A DNA stretch of 8,970 bases, from contig JAJRPK010000455.1 of NCBI GenBank assembly GCA_024280785.1, forward strand, positions 1-8,970. The letters run 5' to 3'. The position numbers were made by a program, and so were the translations under genes. The notes under the pieces are model-generated. The model was not told the origin of the DNA and made no database searches. It saw only the letters and a program-made list of their open reading frames with translations. Positions 1-7,101 of this stretch are shown here, piece after piece (positions within the stretch are counted from its first letter, which is position 1; every line of letters starts with the position of its first letter). Origin of the DNA: Gammaproteobacteria bacterium (GTDB taxonomy: Bacteria; Pseudomonadota; Gammaproteobacteria; Pseudomonadales; UBA7434).

Positions 1-320
1 ATGATTCTATCGCGGGTGAGTACCGTGTGTTATTGCTTGATAAGGCAAGGTCAGCTGTATTTTCTGCGTTGTTAGTGGAAAATGGAGGTGTTGGCTCGGG
101 CATGCTTGAAGGTGACATTACCAGCCCTATATTGCCCAACGGGGCTAACGTTTTTGTTTCAGCAGATAGTATGGCGCTCGATTCAAATATAGGAAAATTA
201 TTTGTACTTGACGATAAAATGCGGTCTATATATATCGTCGATCTTAAGAATACAGACGCTATGGGTGATGTCGATGCGCAAAGGTTTATTCTATCTCGAG
301 GCACTTCGCTCAACGAATAG
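1..320 (+). CDS. C-terminal fragment of a probable beta-propeller protein (5' end outside window)
   Basis: The reading frame is open from the left edge (first full codon at position 3) to a TAG at 318-320, giving the last 105 residues of a longer protein. The GTG at 27 is therefore not a start. The fragment is rich in alternating hydrophobic residues. It contains a blade-like stretch near its end in which SMALD is followed by GKLFVLDD and then SIYIVDL, the pattern of one strand pair in NHL/SMP-30-type beta-propellers. No catalytic motif is visible. The family assignment is an inference from this one blade-like segment; the fragment could belong to another all-beta protein. The 70 bp before the next gene show no clear terminator, so read-through into the DUF349 gene is possible. 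Confidence 0.6.
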   Translation, partial: DSIAGEYRVLLLDKARSAVFSALLVENGGVGSGMLEGDITSPILPNGANVFVSADSMALDSNIGKLFVLDDKMRSIYIVDLKNTDAMGDVDAQRFILSRGTSLNE

Positions 321-390
321 CTCATTGACTTTTAGCTGAGCTCTCTGATGGTGAGAAGTAGATATTTAGTTGGGATAGAACTCTGGAATA

Positions 391-3300
391 ATGTTGTTTA
401 AGTTAAAACCTAAATGGAAAAGTTCATCGGCGACAAAACGCTTAGCGGCCGTTGCGCGATTAAATCCTGATCGTGAGGCGGACCGATCGGCCTTGAAAGA
501 ATTGGCACAGGGCGACACGGATAACGACGTCCAAACCAGTAGCGTTAATAAAATCATTCACTCAATGGATTTGATGGATATTTTTGAAGCGGTTGCCGAT
601 AAAAAAATCAAACGCCTTTGCATCGAACGATTTTCTGTATTGAATGCTAACCCCTTAGAAGCTGCATTGCCCACCGGCTTTTCTGTAGTGGAGTTGTTAA
701 AAGCCTCTTCATCGCTGCCATATTCCTTTCTTCAATCGATGGCAGCCCTTTCATCTCAAGCCGGATTGCGCGAATTAGCGATAAAATATCTTGTTGCTAA
801 TTCGGATACTAATCTCCATGAAGAATCATTTCTGTCGATTTGTTTGCAAAGTGAATATACCGATTCAAGATGTGAATCCGCTAGTCAGCTAAAGACGGAA
901 GCATCTATTGATCATGCTTGGCGCGAAATTAAAAAACGGGATAAATCAGCGGCAAAAATATTAAAGCTTAAGCTTGATGAATATAAAAAACGTAAGCAGC
1001 TAGAGATAGCACATTTAAAATTGGCAATGCAATTGTCTGATGCTATGCAATCGCAAGCTAAAGCGGCATGGTTTCCTCAATACGCGGCTAAGTTCGATTT
1101 GTTAGAGCAGCGCTGGCAAGCATTGAGCGATGGTGAAAATCAGGCGCTTGATTTGAGTATCGACAAAGATATTCAAGCTCGCTATGTTGCAGCAAGAGAT
1201 GAGACTCAACACCGTATTGCACAACGTAAGGGTTTGCTTGGCGCCGAAGCCGATCAACAGCGCATTTGTGTTGAATATTTATCGACTCTAGAGGAACTTG
1301 TTTCGGTTGATCTGTCCGAATTACCCATCTGGATTGAAAAAGTCGAAGTATCTTTTTTGGCGGGTGAACAATGTTGGCTTGAATCGATAAAAAAATTGAA
1401 GCCGCAAGTCGGGTTGATAAAAAAGCATCAGGATCTGCATCATTTAATCTCTCGTACATTAACAGCCGTTCGTTTCCTTACCGAAGGCGATTTTTTTACA
1501 CACGATTTAGCAAGCGAAACGATGAGTAGTAAGCAGGTAGTGCTGATAGAGCCATTTATAAATATTCTTGATTGGCCTAAGAATAAATCAGTGCCTGTAT
1601 TTTTCGGTCGTCTGCTAGAGATAAACGAACGTGAAGCTCAGGCGCGGAATAAAAGAGAAAAAGAGCGGCATGAACGGGGCGAGAAATTACATAGCCGAAT
1701 TAATAAGCTGCAGGGTGTTATTAGAAGGGGTGAACTTAAGCGCGCTGCAGGACTGTACAGCAGCCTGTATTCCGCACTCGAACGATTACCCGATGAGAAA
1801 ACGACAACACTTCTACTTCAGCGTTTAGAGAAAGTGAAAGAACAGCTGGCAGAACTGGGTGATTGGAAGCGGTTTGCTACGGAACCAAAATTGCTGTCGT
1901 TATGTGAGCAAATGGAGGGGTTGATCGAGGGGGGTGGAACGCTTGAGTCTGATCTAGATCTAGCTTTAGGGACGCGAGGTAAAAAAACACCTCCCGTGCA
2001 AAAAGCTCGTGCGATTAAACAGCTACAAGATGAGTGGCGGCTGCTGGGGTATACCGACGGCACAGAAGATCTGTGGCAGCGGTTTAAGTTAGCGGGAGAT
2101 CAAGCCTACGAGCCTTGTGCTATTTGGTTTAAGCAGCAAAGTGATCAACGAAATGCTAACGCTGAAAAAAGAACGGCCATTTGTCAATCGCTAGAGCAGT
2201 TGTTTGAAGCTACATCTTGGGATTCTCTCGACAGCGTTGATCAGTGGAAAAAGATTGCACGGGCAGTGTTCGAGGCTCAGCGGGATACTCAGCATATTCG
2301 GCCGGTAGATCGGAAAATAGAACGTGATTTAACAGAACGGTTCAGCTTGGCGGTAAAGGCGATAGATGACAAGTTAGCCGTTGAATACGAGGCTAGCAAG
2401 GCCAAAAAGCAAGGGCTAATTGACAGGGCGCAAGCTTTGGCTGGCCAGGATGTCAGTCAGCACGTTTTACACCAGCTGAAGTTATTACAGGCGGGATGGA
2501 AGCAAACCGGTTTGTGCTCTCGCGAAGACGAGCAAAGCATGTGGCAGCAATTCAAGCGTGCGGGTGACGATATCTATCAGAGCCATCGCTCCATACAGCA
2601 GAAAAATCGCAATGACAGCTTTAAGTTGTTTGATCGGGCCAAAGACATCATTCAGTCAGTTCGTCAATTGACCCAGCAAAGTGATAGTTCGTTAGAGCCC
2701 GGATTGAAAAAATCAGATTCTACTCAACCTTCCTATTCTTTCGAACAGTTGCAAGCTGAGTTTAAGAGCTTGGTCGAGACAGAAGGTGCAGTACCGGAAA
2801 AACAGTTACCGAAGTTGCAAAAAGAGTTTGCCAAAGCTTGTGATGCATACGATTTTCAAGAGCAGCGATGGGAACAGAAAAAAATACAAGGAGAGTTTGA
2901 TACGTTGCGTGGCAGGGCGGCGATATGTGACCGCCTGGAAGCTTTGCTTACTGGTGGTGTGGATGATGTGGGCGGTATGGATGATGTGGATGCTAGTGAA
3001 GCAGAAGAATTGCAACAACTATGGAATCAAACTGACTCAGATAATGTCGGGCATAGCAGTAACAAAACTGGCTTTAAAAAAATCAATCGACGTTATGAAA
3101 AGGCCATACACCATCTTAAAAATGGTAGCCGCCCTGATTTTAGCCAAGCAACACTAGACCGCCAATTGCTCTGTATTCGTTTGGATATTCTGACCGATAG
3201 CGAAACGCCGAAACTCTACAAAGCCCTGCGTATGGAGTATCAAATAAGACAGTTTTCCGAGCAAGGTTTGGGTCAAAGTAGTGATAAGGAAATTGAACAA

Positions 3301-3414
3301 CAATTGCAAGAACTGGAAGTTGAATGGCTAACACTGACGGCTGCTGAATCAAAGGAAGAGCAAGATCAACTTGCGGCACGATTTTATGAGGTGTTAAATG
3401 CTGCGGTTAAGTAG
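391..3414 (+). CDS. DUF349 domain-containing protein, 1007 residues
   Basis: This is a long, charged, almost entirely helical protein with no signal peptide or membrane segment, so it is probably cytoplasmic. The first ~100 residues look like HEAT-type helical repeats (KRLAAVARLNP, then ALKELAQ). The middle and C-terminal parts carry repeated DUF349-type helical modules. Two clear ones contain DEWRLLGYTDGTEDLWQRF (from about residue 545) and AGWKQTGL...MWQQFKRAGD (from about 700), and weaker copies occur near residue 240 and near the C-terminus. The biochemical role of DUF349 is not established, so none is assigned. The ATG at 391 is preceded by a weak TGGA. Residues 855-868 hold a glycine/acidic hexad duplication (GGVDDV, GGMDDV) coded by an 18-bp tandem repeat. 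The gene ends 38 bp from the convergent Rieske gene. Identification as a DUF349 protein is firm; the domain borders are approximate. Confidence 0.88.
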   Translation: MLFKLKPKWKSSSATKRLAAVARLNPDREADRSALKELAQGDTDNDVQTSSVNKIIHSMDLMDIFEAVADKKIKRLCIERFSVLNANPLEAALPTGFSVVELLKASSSLPYSFLQSMAALSSQAGLRELAIKYLVANSDTNLHEESFLSICLQSEYTDSRCESASQLKTEASIDHAWREIKKRDKSAAKILKLKLDEYKKRKQLEIAHLKLAMQLSDAMQSQAKAAWFPQYAAKFDLLEQRWQALSDGENQALDLSIDKDIQARYVAARDETQHRIAQRKGLLGAEADQQRICVEYLSTLEELVSVDLSELPIWIEKVEVSFLAGEQCWLESIKKLKPQVGLIKKHQDLHHLISRTLTAVRFLTEGDFFTHDLASETMSSKQVVLIEPFINILDWPKNKSVPVFFGRLLEINEREAQARNKREKERHERGEKLHSRINKLQGVIRRGELKRAAGLYSSLYSALERLPDEKTTTLLLQRLEKVKEQLAELGDWKRFATEPKLLSLCEQMEGLIEGGGTLESDLDLALGTRGKKTPPVQKARAIKQLQDEWRLLGYTDGTEDLWQRFKLAGDQAYEPCAIWFKQQSDQRNANAEKRTAICQSLEQLFEATSWDSLDSVDQWKKIARAVFEAQRDTQHIRPVDRKIERDLTERFSLAVKAIDDKLAVEYEASKAKKQGLIDRAQALAGQDVSQHVLHQLKLLQAGWKQTGLCSREDEQSMWQQFKRAGDDIYQSHRSIQQKNRNDSFKLFDRAKDIIQSVRQLTQQSDSSLEPGLKKSDSTQPSYSFEQLQAEFKSLVETEGAVPEKQLPKLQKEFAKACDAYDFQEQRWEQKKIQGEFDTLRGRAAICDRLEALLTGGVDDVGGMDDVDASEAEELQQLWNQTDSDNVGHSSNKTGFKKINRRYEKAIHHLKNGSRPDFSQATLDRQLLCIRLDILTDSETPKLYKALRMEYQIRQFSEQGLGQSSDKEIEQQLQELEVEWLTLTAAESKEEQDQLAARFYEVLNAAVK
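2956..2989 (+). repeat. 18-bp-period tandem duplication inside the DUF349 gene
   Basis: A 16-base unit, GGTGTGGATGATGTGG, at 2956-2971 recurs at 2974-2989 with one change (GGTATGG...). The period of 18 keeps the reading frame and encodes two copies of G-G-(V/M)-D-D-V. It lies in a probable linker between helical modules. Confidence 0.8.
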
Positions 3415-3452
3415 GGTAGTTAGATGTAATTACTCAATATTACTGCCTGATT

Positions 3453-3770
3453 TTACTGTTTAATAAAAACAACATCGTCTTTAATAAAGGTATTGATTTC
3501 AATGAGTTGGTCGCCCATGCAGGGCCCGCTGACGCAGCTTCCGTCTTCGATTAAAAATAGGGCTCCATGGGTAGAGCATTGAATGAGCGCGCCATCGGGA
3601 TCTAAAAACTGATCTTCTTGCCAGTCGAGCTCAACTCCAAGGTGAGGGCAGCGGTTTTTATAGACATAGATAATGGCATCCTTATTCACAGCAAAAACGG
3701 TGCCTTCGTTGAGTTCAAATCCTTTTGATTTGCCCTCTTCGATGTCGTCGATATGGCATAAGCGAGTCAT
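3453..3770 (-). CDS. Rieske [2Fe-2S] ferredoxin-like protein
   Basis: This 105-residue protein consists of a single Rieske domain. The two cluster-binding motifs are intact: C41-P-H43 and C65-S-T-H68, separated by 21 residues, which should bind the [2Fe-2S] cluster through two Cys and two His. Two further cysteines (C79 and C84, in DGSCVSGPC) lie just after the second motif. There is no signal peptide, transmembrane helix or oxygenase catalytic domain, so it is a soluble single-domain protein and probably an electron carrier. It starts at an ATG 46 bp downstream of the nitronate monooxygenase-like gene on the same strand and is probably co-transcribed with it. I see no strong Shine-Dalgarno sequence. 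The electron donor and acceptor are unknown. It might serve the neighbouring flavoenzyme, although classical nitronate monooxygenases need no such partner. A ferredoxin component of a ring-hydroxylating dioxygenase is the alternative, but no oxygenase gene is in view. Confidence 0.88.
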   Translation of the reverse strand: MTRLCHIDDIEEGKSKGFELNEGTVFAVNKDAIIYVYKNRCPHLGVELDWQEDQFLDPDGALIQCSTHGALFLIEDGSCVSGPCMGDQLIEINTFIKDDVVFIKQ

Positions 3771-3816
3771 AGTTTTATATTCAAGTTGAAACGAGTGGCA
3801 CTTATCCCAGTGGTAT

Positions 3817-4902
3817 TTATCGAAGTGCGGCTAATCGTTCATCCGCTTCAGCCATGATATCGAGTATAACCTCTTCGCAGCTTTGTAACTTGTCAATGGC
3901 GGCGGCAATTTGGCCGCTAGGAAGAGCGCCATCGTCAGGTTTACCATCCACCCAGGTTTTGGTGTAGAGCACAGGGGCATTAGCAGACATGATAGTTTGT
4001 GTCGCCGATAGGCCGTCCTTGCGAAAGACCAAAGCACTTTTCATCAAGTCTAAAATTGACATTCCTGTAATTTTTCGACACTGCCAGCCGTTGATCATGG
4101 CAAAAACCAGTGCCGACAGTTTGCCTCGCCCTTCGAGCTTGTCGAGCAATTCGTTGTGAATTAATCTGAGAGGCATACCGTCGAGTGCGTAGCTGACGGC
4201 TATGTCGTCGGTATCATTGACTTCGACATAACGCGCTTTGGAAATTTCGGCGACGGGGCAATCGGTTGTCATCAAAAAACGAGTGCCCATGGCGATTCCT
4301 ACAGCTCCGTAAGCCAGTGCGGCAACCAATCCGCGACCGTCTTTAAAGCCGCCTGCAGCGATAACGGGTACATCGACGGCGTCTACAGTTTGCGGCACGA
4401 TGATACTGGTAGGGGCTGAGCCAGTGTGTCCGCCGCCTTCGCCGCCTTGAACGACAATAGCATCAGCACCCATTTTTACAGCTTTGATGGCATGCTGGGT
4501 TTTACCAACCGTTGGAACAAGGGCAATACCGTGTTCTTTAAATTTAGCGATGAGCTCTGGATTGGGGCCGCGTCCATAACTGACGGCAGCGACTTTATCT
4601 TTATGTTTGATGATGGCTTCGGCGACTATGTCAGCCCCGGGGGTGAACATATGAAAATTAACGCCAAAACGCTCCTTGGTTAAAGCAGCTGTGGCTAAAA
4701 TAGCGGCTTCTACCTCTGCGGGTGGAATGGTTACCGCCGCTAAAAAGCCAAAGCCGCCCGCGTTGCATGTGGCGGCGACAAGTTCAGGATGGGCAACGTA
4801 GCCCATCGCAGTTTGAATAATGGGATACTTGCAGCCTAAAAGGTCACATAGTGGGGTAGAAAGTGCAGTGGCATAAGAATGGGTCGACGATGAATTGCTC
4901 AC
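3817..4902 (-). CDS. Nitronate monooxygenase / 2-nitropropane dioxygenase family flavoprotein
   Basis: This 361-residue TIM-barrel flavoenzyme belongs to the NPD/NMO family, whose studied members bind FMN and oxidise nitronates with O2. Visible family motifs are PIIQTAMG (residues 28-34), NAGGFGFLAA (47-56), QGGEGGGHTG (152-161, with H159 at the place of the family's catalytic histidine), IAAGGFKDGRG (181-191) and MGTRFL (205-210). The usual PxxQGPMG loop reads QTAMG here, a departure near the flavin. The start is a GTG at 4902 preceded at about 12 nt by AAAGGG; the next in-frame Met (residue 33) lies inside the conserved domain, so an upstream start is required. A well-formed promoter is present about 80 bp upstream. 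The gene leads the Rieske gene. The family includes enzymes of other function (enoyl reductase-like and thioester-linked flavoproteins), so the substrate is not assigned. Confidence 0.85.
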   Translation of the reverse strand: MSNSSSTHSYATALSTPLCDLLGCKYPIIQTAMGYVAHPELVAATCNAGGFGFLAAVTIPPAEVEAAILATAALTKERFGVNFHMFTPGADIVAEAIIKHKDKVAAVSYGRGPNPELIAKFKEHGIALVPTVGKTQHAIKAVKMGADAIVVQGGEGGGHTGSAPTSIIVPQTVDAVDVPVIAAGGFKDGRGLVAALAYGAVGIAMGTRFLMTTDCPVAEISKARYVEVNDTDDIAVSYALDGMPLRLIHNELLDKLEGRGKLSALVFAMINGWQCRKITGMSILDLMKSALVFRKDGLSATQTIMSANAPVLYTKTWVDGKPDDGALPSGQIAAAIDKLQSCEEVILDIMAEADERLAALR

Positions 4903-4985
4903 GGATTGAGTTTGCCCTTTAGTTAGTCACAGAGGTATGGGGATCAGGATGAAATAGAAATCATCAGTGAAATTGAATACGGCTA

Positions 4986-5014
4986 ATTATACGCTTTTGG
5001 CTTGATTTTTTCAG
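4986..5014 (-). promoter_or_regulatory. Sigma70-type promoter for the NMO-Rieske operon
   Basis: Read on the - strand, there is a perfect TATAAT -10 box (+ strand 4986-4991) and a CTGAAA -35 box (5009-5014; 4 of 6 consensus bases) with a 17-bp spacer. Transcription would begin near 4979, giving a leader of about 77 nt before the GTG at 4902. It lies in the divergent intergenic region and points at the NMO gene. Confidence 0.5.
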
Positions 5015-5101
5015 GGTTAAAATAGTTAAGCTAAGCTATTCTGATGGCAATTCGCTTCTAATCTGTCTCTACCTGTTTTCAAGAGAGAGAAAATGCCGAT
5101 A

Positions 5102-5131
5102 TTATTGGTAGCTAATATAGCCAGCCAATAA
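5102..5131 (+). repeat. Imperfect inverted repeat upstream of the M15 peptidase gene
   Basis: The outer arms TTATTGG (5102-5108) and CCAATAA (5125-5131) are perfectly complementary over 7 bp, and an inner GCT/AGC pair extends the structure around an AATAT loop. It sits in the 310-bp divergent region 4903-5212, which otherwise holds the NMO promoter and no gene. It could be an operator or a 5' leader hairpin. A 12-codon ORF (ATG at 5093, stop at 5129-5131) overlaps it. No convincing + strand promoter was found here. Confidence 0.45.
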
Positions 5132-5212
5132 AGAAGCGAGCTAAGTGCTGGTTTGATCGACTGGCAGAAAATTTGTTCTAATGTGAATCGTGGAGTGTCT
5201 CAAGGTATGGCA

Positions 5213-5899
5213 ATGAGCGATGAGTTGTCTGTTGATCAGCTAGTAGGAAAAGCCTCTGATGCGCTAATTCCACTAGAGCATGCTGTGGTACATAAAGATA
5301 TCATCGATGATTGGCAAGCGCTGTGCCGTTTAGCTAGTGCCGAGGGATTTGATTTAGCTATTGCTAGCGGTTATCGAAGTTTTGATCGGCAGTTAGTCAT
5401 ATGGAACGAAAAGGTTACAGGTGTTCGGCCGTTACTAGGAGCGCGTGGCGAGACGCTCGATATTAAGTTGATGCAAGATAAAGAGCGTGTTTTTTCCATT
5501 CTTCGTTGGTCGGCAATACCGGGAGGCTCTCGTCATCACTGGGGAACGGACCTCGATATTTATGATCGGGCGGCTGTCAGTTCTGATTATGTAGTTCAGC
5601 TAATCGCCGATGAAGTAAAAGAAGAAGCCGTGTTCGGCCCGCTACATAGCTGGTTAGATAGCAGGATTGAAGCCGGAGCAGCCTGTGGTTTTTATCGCCC
5701 CTATACGGGATTGTCCGGGGTGGCAGAAGAAAAATGGCATTTAAGCCACAAAGCGACCAGTCAGTGTTACAGTCGGCAACTATCGGAGCGGGTACTCTAT
5801 GAGTTCTTAGCGGCGGAGCCGGGATTATTATTGCGCGAAGCGGTTTTAGAAAACTTTGCAGAAATCTTTTTGAATTACGTCTGCTGCTATGAGCAATAA
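5213..5899 (+). CDS. M15 family D-alanyl-D-alanine carboxypeptidase-like protein
   Basis: This is a VanY-like zinc metallopeptidase of family M15, expected to cleave D-Ala-D-Ala or related D-amino-acid bonds in peptidoglycan peptides. Numbered from a possible TTG at 5153, the motifs are SGYRSFDRQ (72-80), SRHHWGTDLD (126-135; the SxHxxGxxxD zinc motif with H128 and D135) and EKWHL (193-197; E193 as probable base and H196 as third zinc ligand). The catalytic set is complete. I prefer the ATG at 5213 because AAGG lies 7 nt upstream and family similarity begins just after it (LSVDQLVGK). An ATG at 5207, with GGAG 11 nt upstream, is also possible; the TTG at 5153 has poor ribosome-binding support. 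No signal peptide is seen with any of these starts, so the protein may act in the cytoplasm, for example on recycled muropeptides. It is followed closely by a small ORF and cysE. Confidence 0.85.
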   Translation: MSDELSVDQLVGKASDALIPLEHAVVHKDIIDDWQALCRLASAEGFDLAIASGYRSFDRQLVIWNEKVTGVRPLLGARGETLDIKLMQDKERVFSILRWSAIPGGSRHHWGTDLDIYDRAAVSSDYVVQLIADEVKEEAVFGPLHSWLDSRIEAGAACGFYRPYTGLSGVAEEKWHLSHKATSQCYSRQLSERVLYEFLAAEPGLLLREAVLENFAEIFLNYVCCYEQ

Positions 5900-5908
5900 C
5901 CGTTAATA

Positions 5909-6058
5909 ATGTTGAGAGTAGAAATTCTTCTTGGTTTATGGATGGGCTCCTGCTTCTTAGTGGCCAGATGTTCCTTGAGAAAAATCGACAAAGTTAGCCA
6001 AGGCAAACTAAATCCGGGCGGGAACAAAATTTATCAAGGTGGTGAGGTGAGTAGTTGA
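5909..6058 (+). CDS. Possible 49-residue small protein overlapping the cysE start
   Basis: An ATG-started ORF of 49 codons fills nearly all of the space between the M15 peptidase stop (5899) and cysE. Its TGA (6056-6058) overlaps the cysE TTG in the sequence TTGA, an arrangement typical of translational coupling. The N-terminus is hydrophobic (residues 6-19, including ILLGLWMGSCFLV) and is followed by a basic stretch (ARCSLRK), which could be a short membrane segment or membrane-associated helix. The rest is polar and rich in Gly and Lys. There is no good Shine-Dalgarno before the ATG, though the M15 stop is only 10 nt upstream, so re-initiation is conceivable. I recognise no family. It may equally be an untranslated leader that is open by chance. 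Confidence 0.3.
   Translation: MLRVEILLGLWMGSCFLVARCSLRKIDKVSQGKLNPGGNKIYQGGEVSS
6044..6050 (+). promoter_or_regulatory. Ribosome binding site fixing the TTG start of cysE
   Basis: GAGGTGA at 6044-6050 places AGG 7 nt before the TTG at 6055. This supports a rare TTG start; no in-frame ATG lies near this end of the conserved N-terminal region. Confidence 0.6.
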
Positions 6059-6837
6059 CTAAAATAATCGATATTTGGCCAGAGCTATATAGTCAGGCAG
6101 AAAGCCTGGCAGAGGGAGAGCCTCTGCTCGCGAGCTATTATCATGCAAGTATTATCAGCCATTCCAATTTTGGTACTGCGTTAGCGTCTCATGTTGCCAC
6201 TAAGCTCGGGGGCTCAACAGTTTCGGCCTTAATGTTGAAAGAAGTGTTTGCTGATATATTGCATCAGAACCCCGAAATTGCTGGATATGCAATGGCTGAT
6301 GCTGTCGCTTACCTTGAGCGTGATCCGGCTTGCGACAATTACTGCCGCCCCTTTTTATTTTTTAAAGGGTTTTTAGCTATGCAGGCGCAACGGTTTTCTC
6401 ATCATCTCTGGCAACACGACCGTAAATCGTTGGCTCGGTATATGCAGCATCAAGTTAGCATGTTGTGCGATGTAGACATTCACCCCGGCGCAAAAATTGG
6501 CTCAGGAATTATGATTGATCATGCGACCGGGTTAGTGATTGGCGAAACGGCAGTGGTGGGAAATAACGTTTCTTTATTGCATGGCGTTACATTGGGCGGA
6601 ACCGGAAATGAGTCTGGGCAGCGGCACCCACAGGTTGGGTCGGGAGTCATGATCAGTTCCGGGGCTAAAATACTCGGCAATATTACCATCGGTGAAGGAG
6701 CTAAAATTGGCGCTGGCAGCGTTGTTTTGGAGTCTGTCCCGCCACATGTAACGGTAGCCGGCGTCCCCGCAAAAGTCATTGCTAAGCTAACGGATCTACT
6801 ACCGGCTTTGACGATGAACCAGCAAATAGAAGGCTAA
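6055..6837 (+). CDS. cysE: Serine O-acetyltransferase
   Basis: CysE transfers acetyl from acetyl-CoA to L-serine, making O-acetylserine for cysteine synthase, the committed step of cysteine biosynthesis in the cytoplasm. The 260-residue protein has the E. coli-type layout: a helical N-terminal SATase domain (about 1-135) and a left-handed beta-helix of hexapeptide repeats (about 140-240). Conserved signatures are RDPACD (89-94, with D90), VDIHPGAKIG (140-149, with D141), DHATG (155-159, with catalytic H156), GVTLGGTG (177-184) and GAKILGNITIGEGAKIGAGSVV (203-224, split by short loops). These match the E. coli catalytic residues with an offset of two. Translation starts at a TTG with a good ribosome binding site, overlapping the preceding small ORF. 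The C-terminus ends in QQIEG, without the terminal isoleucine that in E. coli and Haemophilus CysE docks into CysK. No clear terminator follows. Confidence 0.96.
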   Translation: MTKIIDIWPELYSQAESLAEGEPLLASYYHASIISHSNFGTALASHVATKLGGSTVSALMLKEVFADILHQNPEIAGYAMADAVAYLERDPACDNYCRPFLFFKGFLAMQAQRFSHHLWQHDRKSLARYMQHQVSMLCDVDIHPGAKIGSGIMIDHATGLVIGETAVVGNNVSLLHGVTLGGTGNESGQRHPQVGSGVMISSGAKILGNITIGEGAKIGAGSVVLESVPPHVTVAGVPAKVIAKLTDLLPALTMNQQIEG

Positions 6838-7008
6838 CGGCTAGTCTTAATCGGTAAAATGCCACCTATCGTAGTAAATACCTCGCTTTTTTTAGCGATA
6901 GTGACGAAATGCACTGGAAAAATTGTGTAAAAACGGTTTTACTAGGCCGCGTGGCTAAGCTGATAGAACTTTCTGTATAGTTAAAACCCAGTCTTTCCAG
7001 CAGGTAAT

Positions 7009-7024
7009 AGTTAGAGCTATAACT
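7009..7024. repeat. 16-bp imperfect palindrome
   Basis: AGTTAGAGCTATAACT is symmetrical except for one mismatched pair around a central AGCT. It could be a dimeric regulator site; there is no direct evidence for that. Confidence 0.4.
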
Positions 7025-7032
7025 TTGTGGAG

Positions 7033-7082
7033 AGTAAAGTGTATGGTAAGTAAAGCGTATGATGAGTTGAGTAAGGTGTGTA
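7033..7082 (+). repeat. Three copies of a 13-bp direct repeat (AGTAAAGYGTATG)
   Basis: Copies lie at 7033-7045 (AGTAAAGTGTATG), 7049-7061 (AGTAAAGCGTATG) and 7070-7082 (AGTAAGGTGTGTA, degenerate). The start-to-start distances are 16 and 21 bp. All have the same orientation. Confidence 0.65.
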
Positions 7083-7101
7083 GAGGGCAAAGAATAATCA
7101 A

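Noticed and set aside
1088..1459. 123-codon - strand frame within the DUF349 gene
   Set aside because: It is antisense to a long, clearly coding frame and shows no ribosome binding site or family features.
3415..3452. Terminator between the convergent DUF349 and Rieske genes
   Set aside because: Only a weak GTAAT/ATTAC pairing is present, without a GC-rich stem or T-tract.
4426..4683. 85-codon + strand frame antisense to the NMO-like gene
   Set aside because: It lies wholly opposite a well-supported conserved gene and has no recognisable motif.
6883..6898. TCGCT-T6-AGCGA hairpin as the cysE terminator
   Set aside because: The stem is only 5 bp, and the T run lies in the loop instead of after the stem on the + strand.
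6866..7090. 74-codon open frame on the - strand between cysE and the H1-like gene
   Set aside because: It starts with TTG, has no ribosome binding site, and its N-terminal part is encoded by the direct repeats. The composition is not protein-like.
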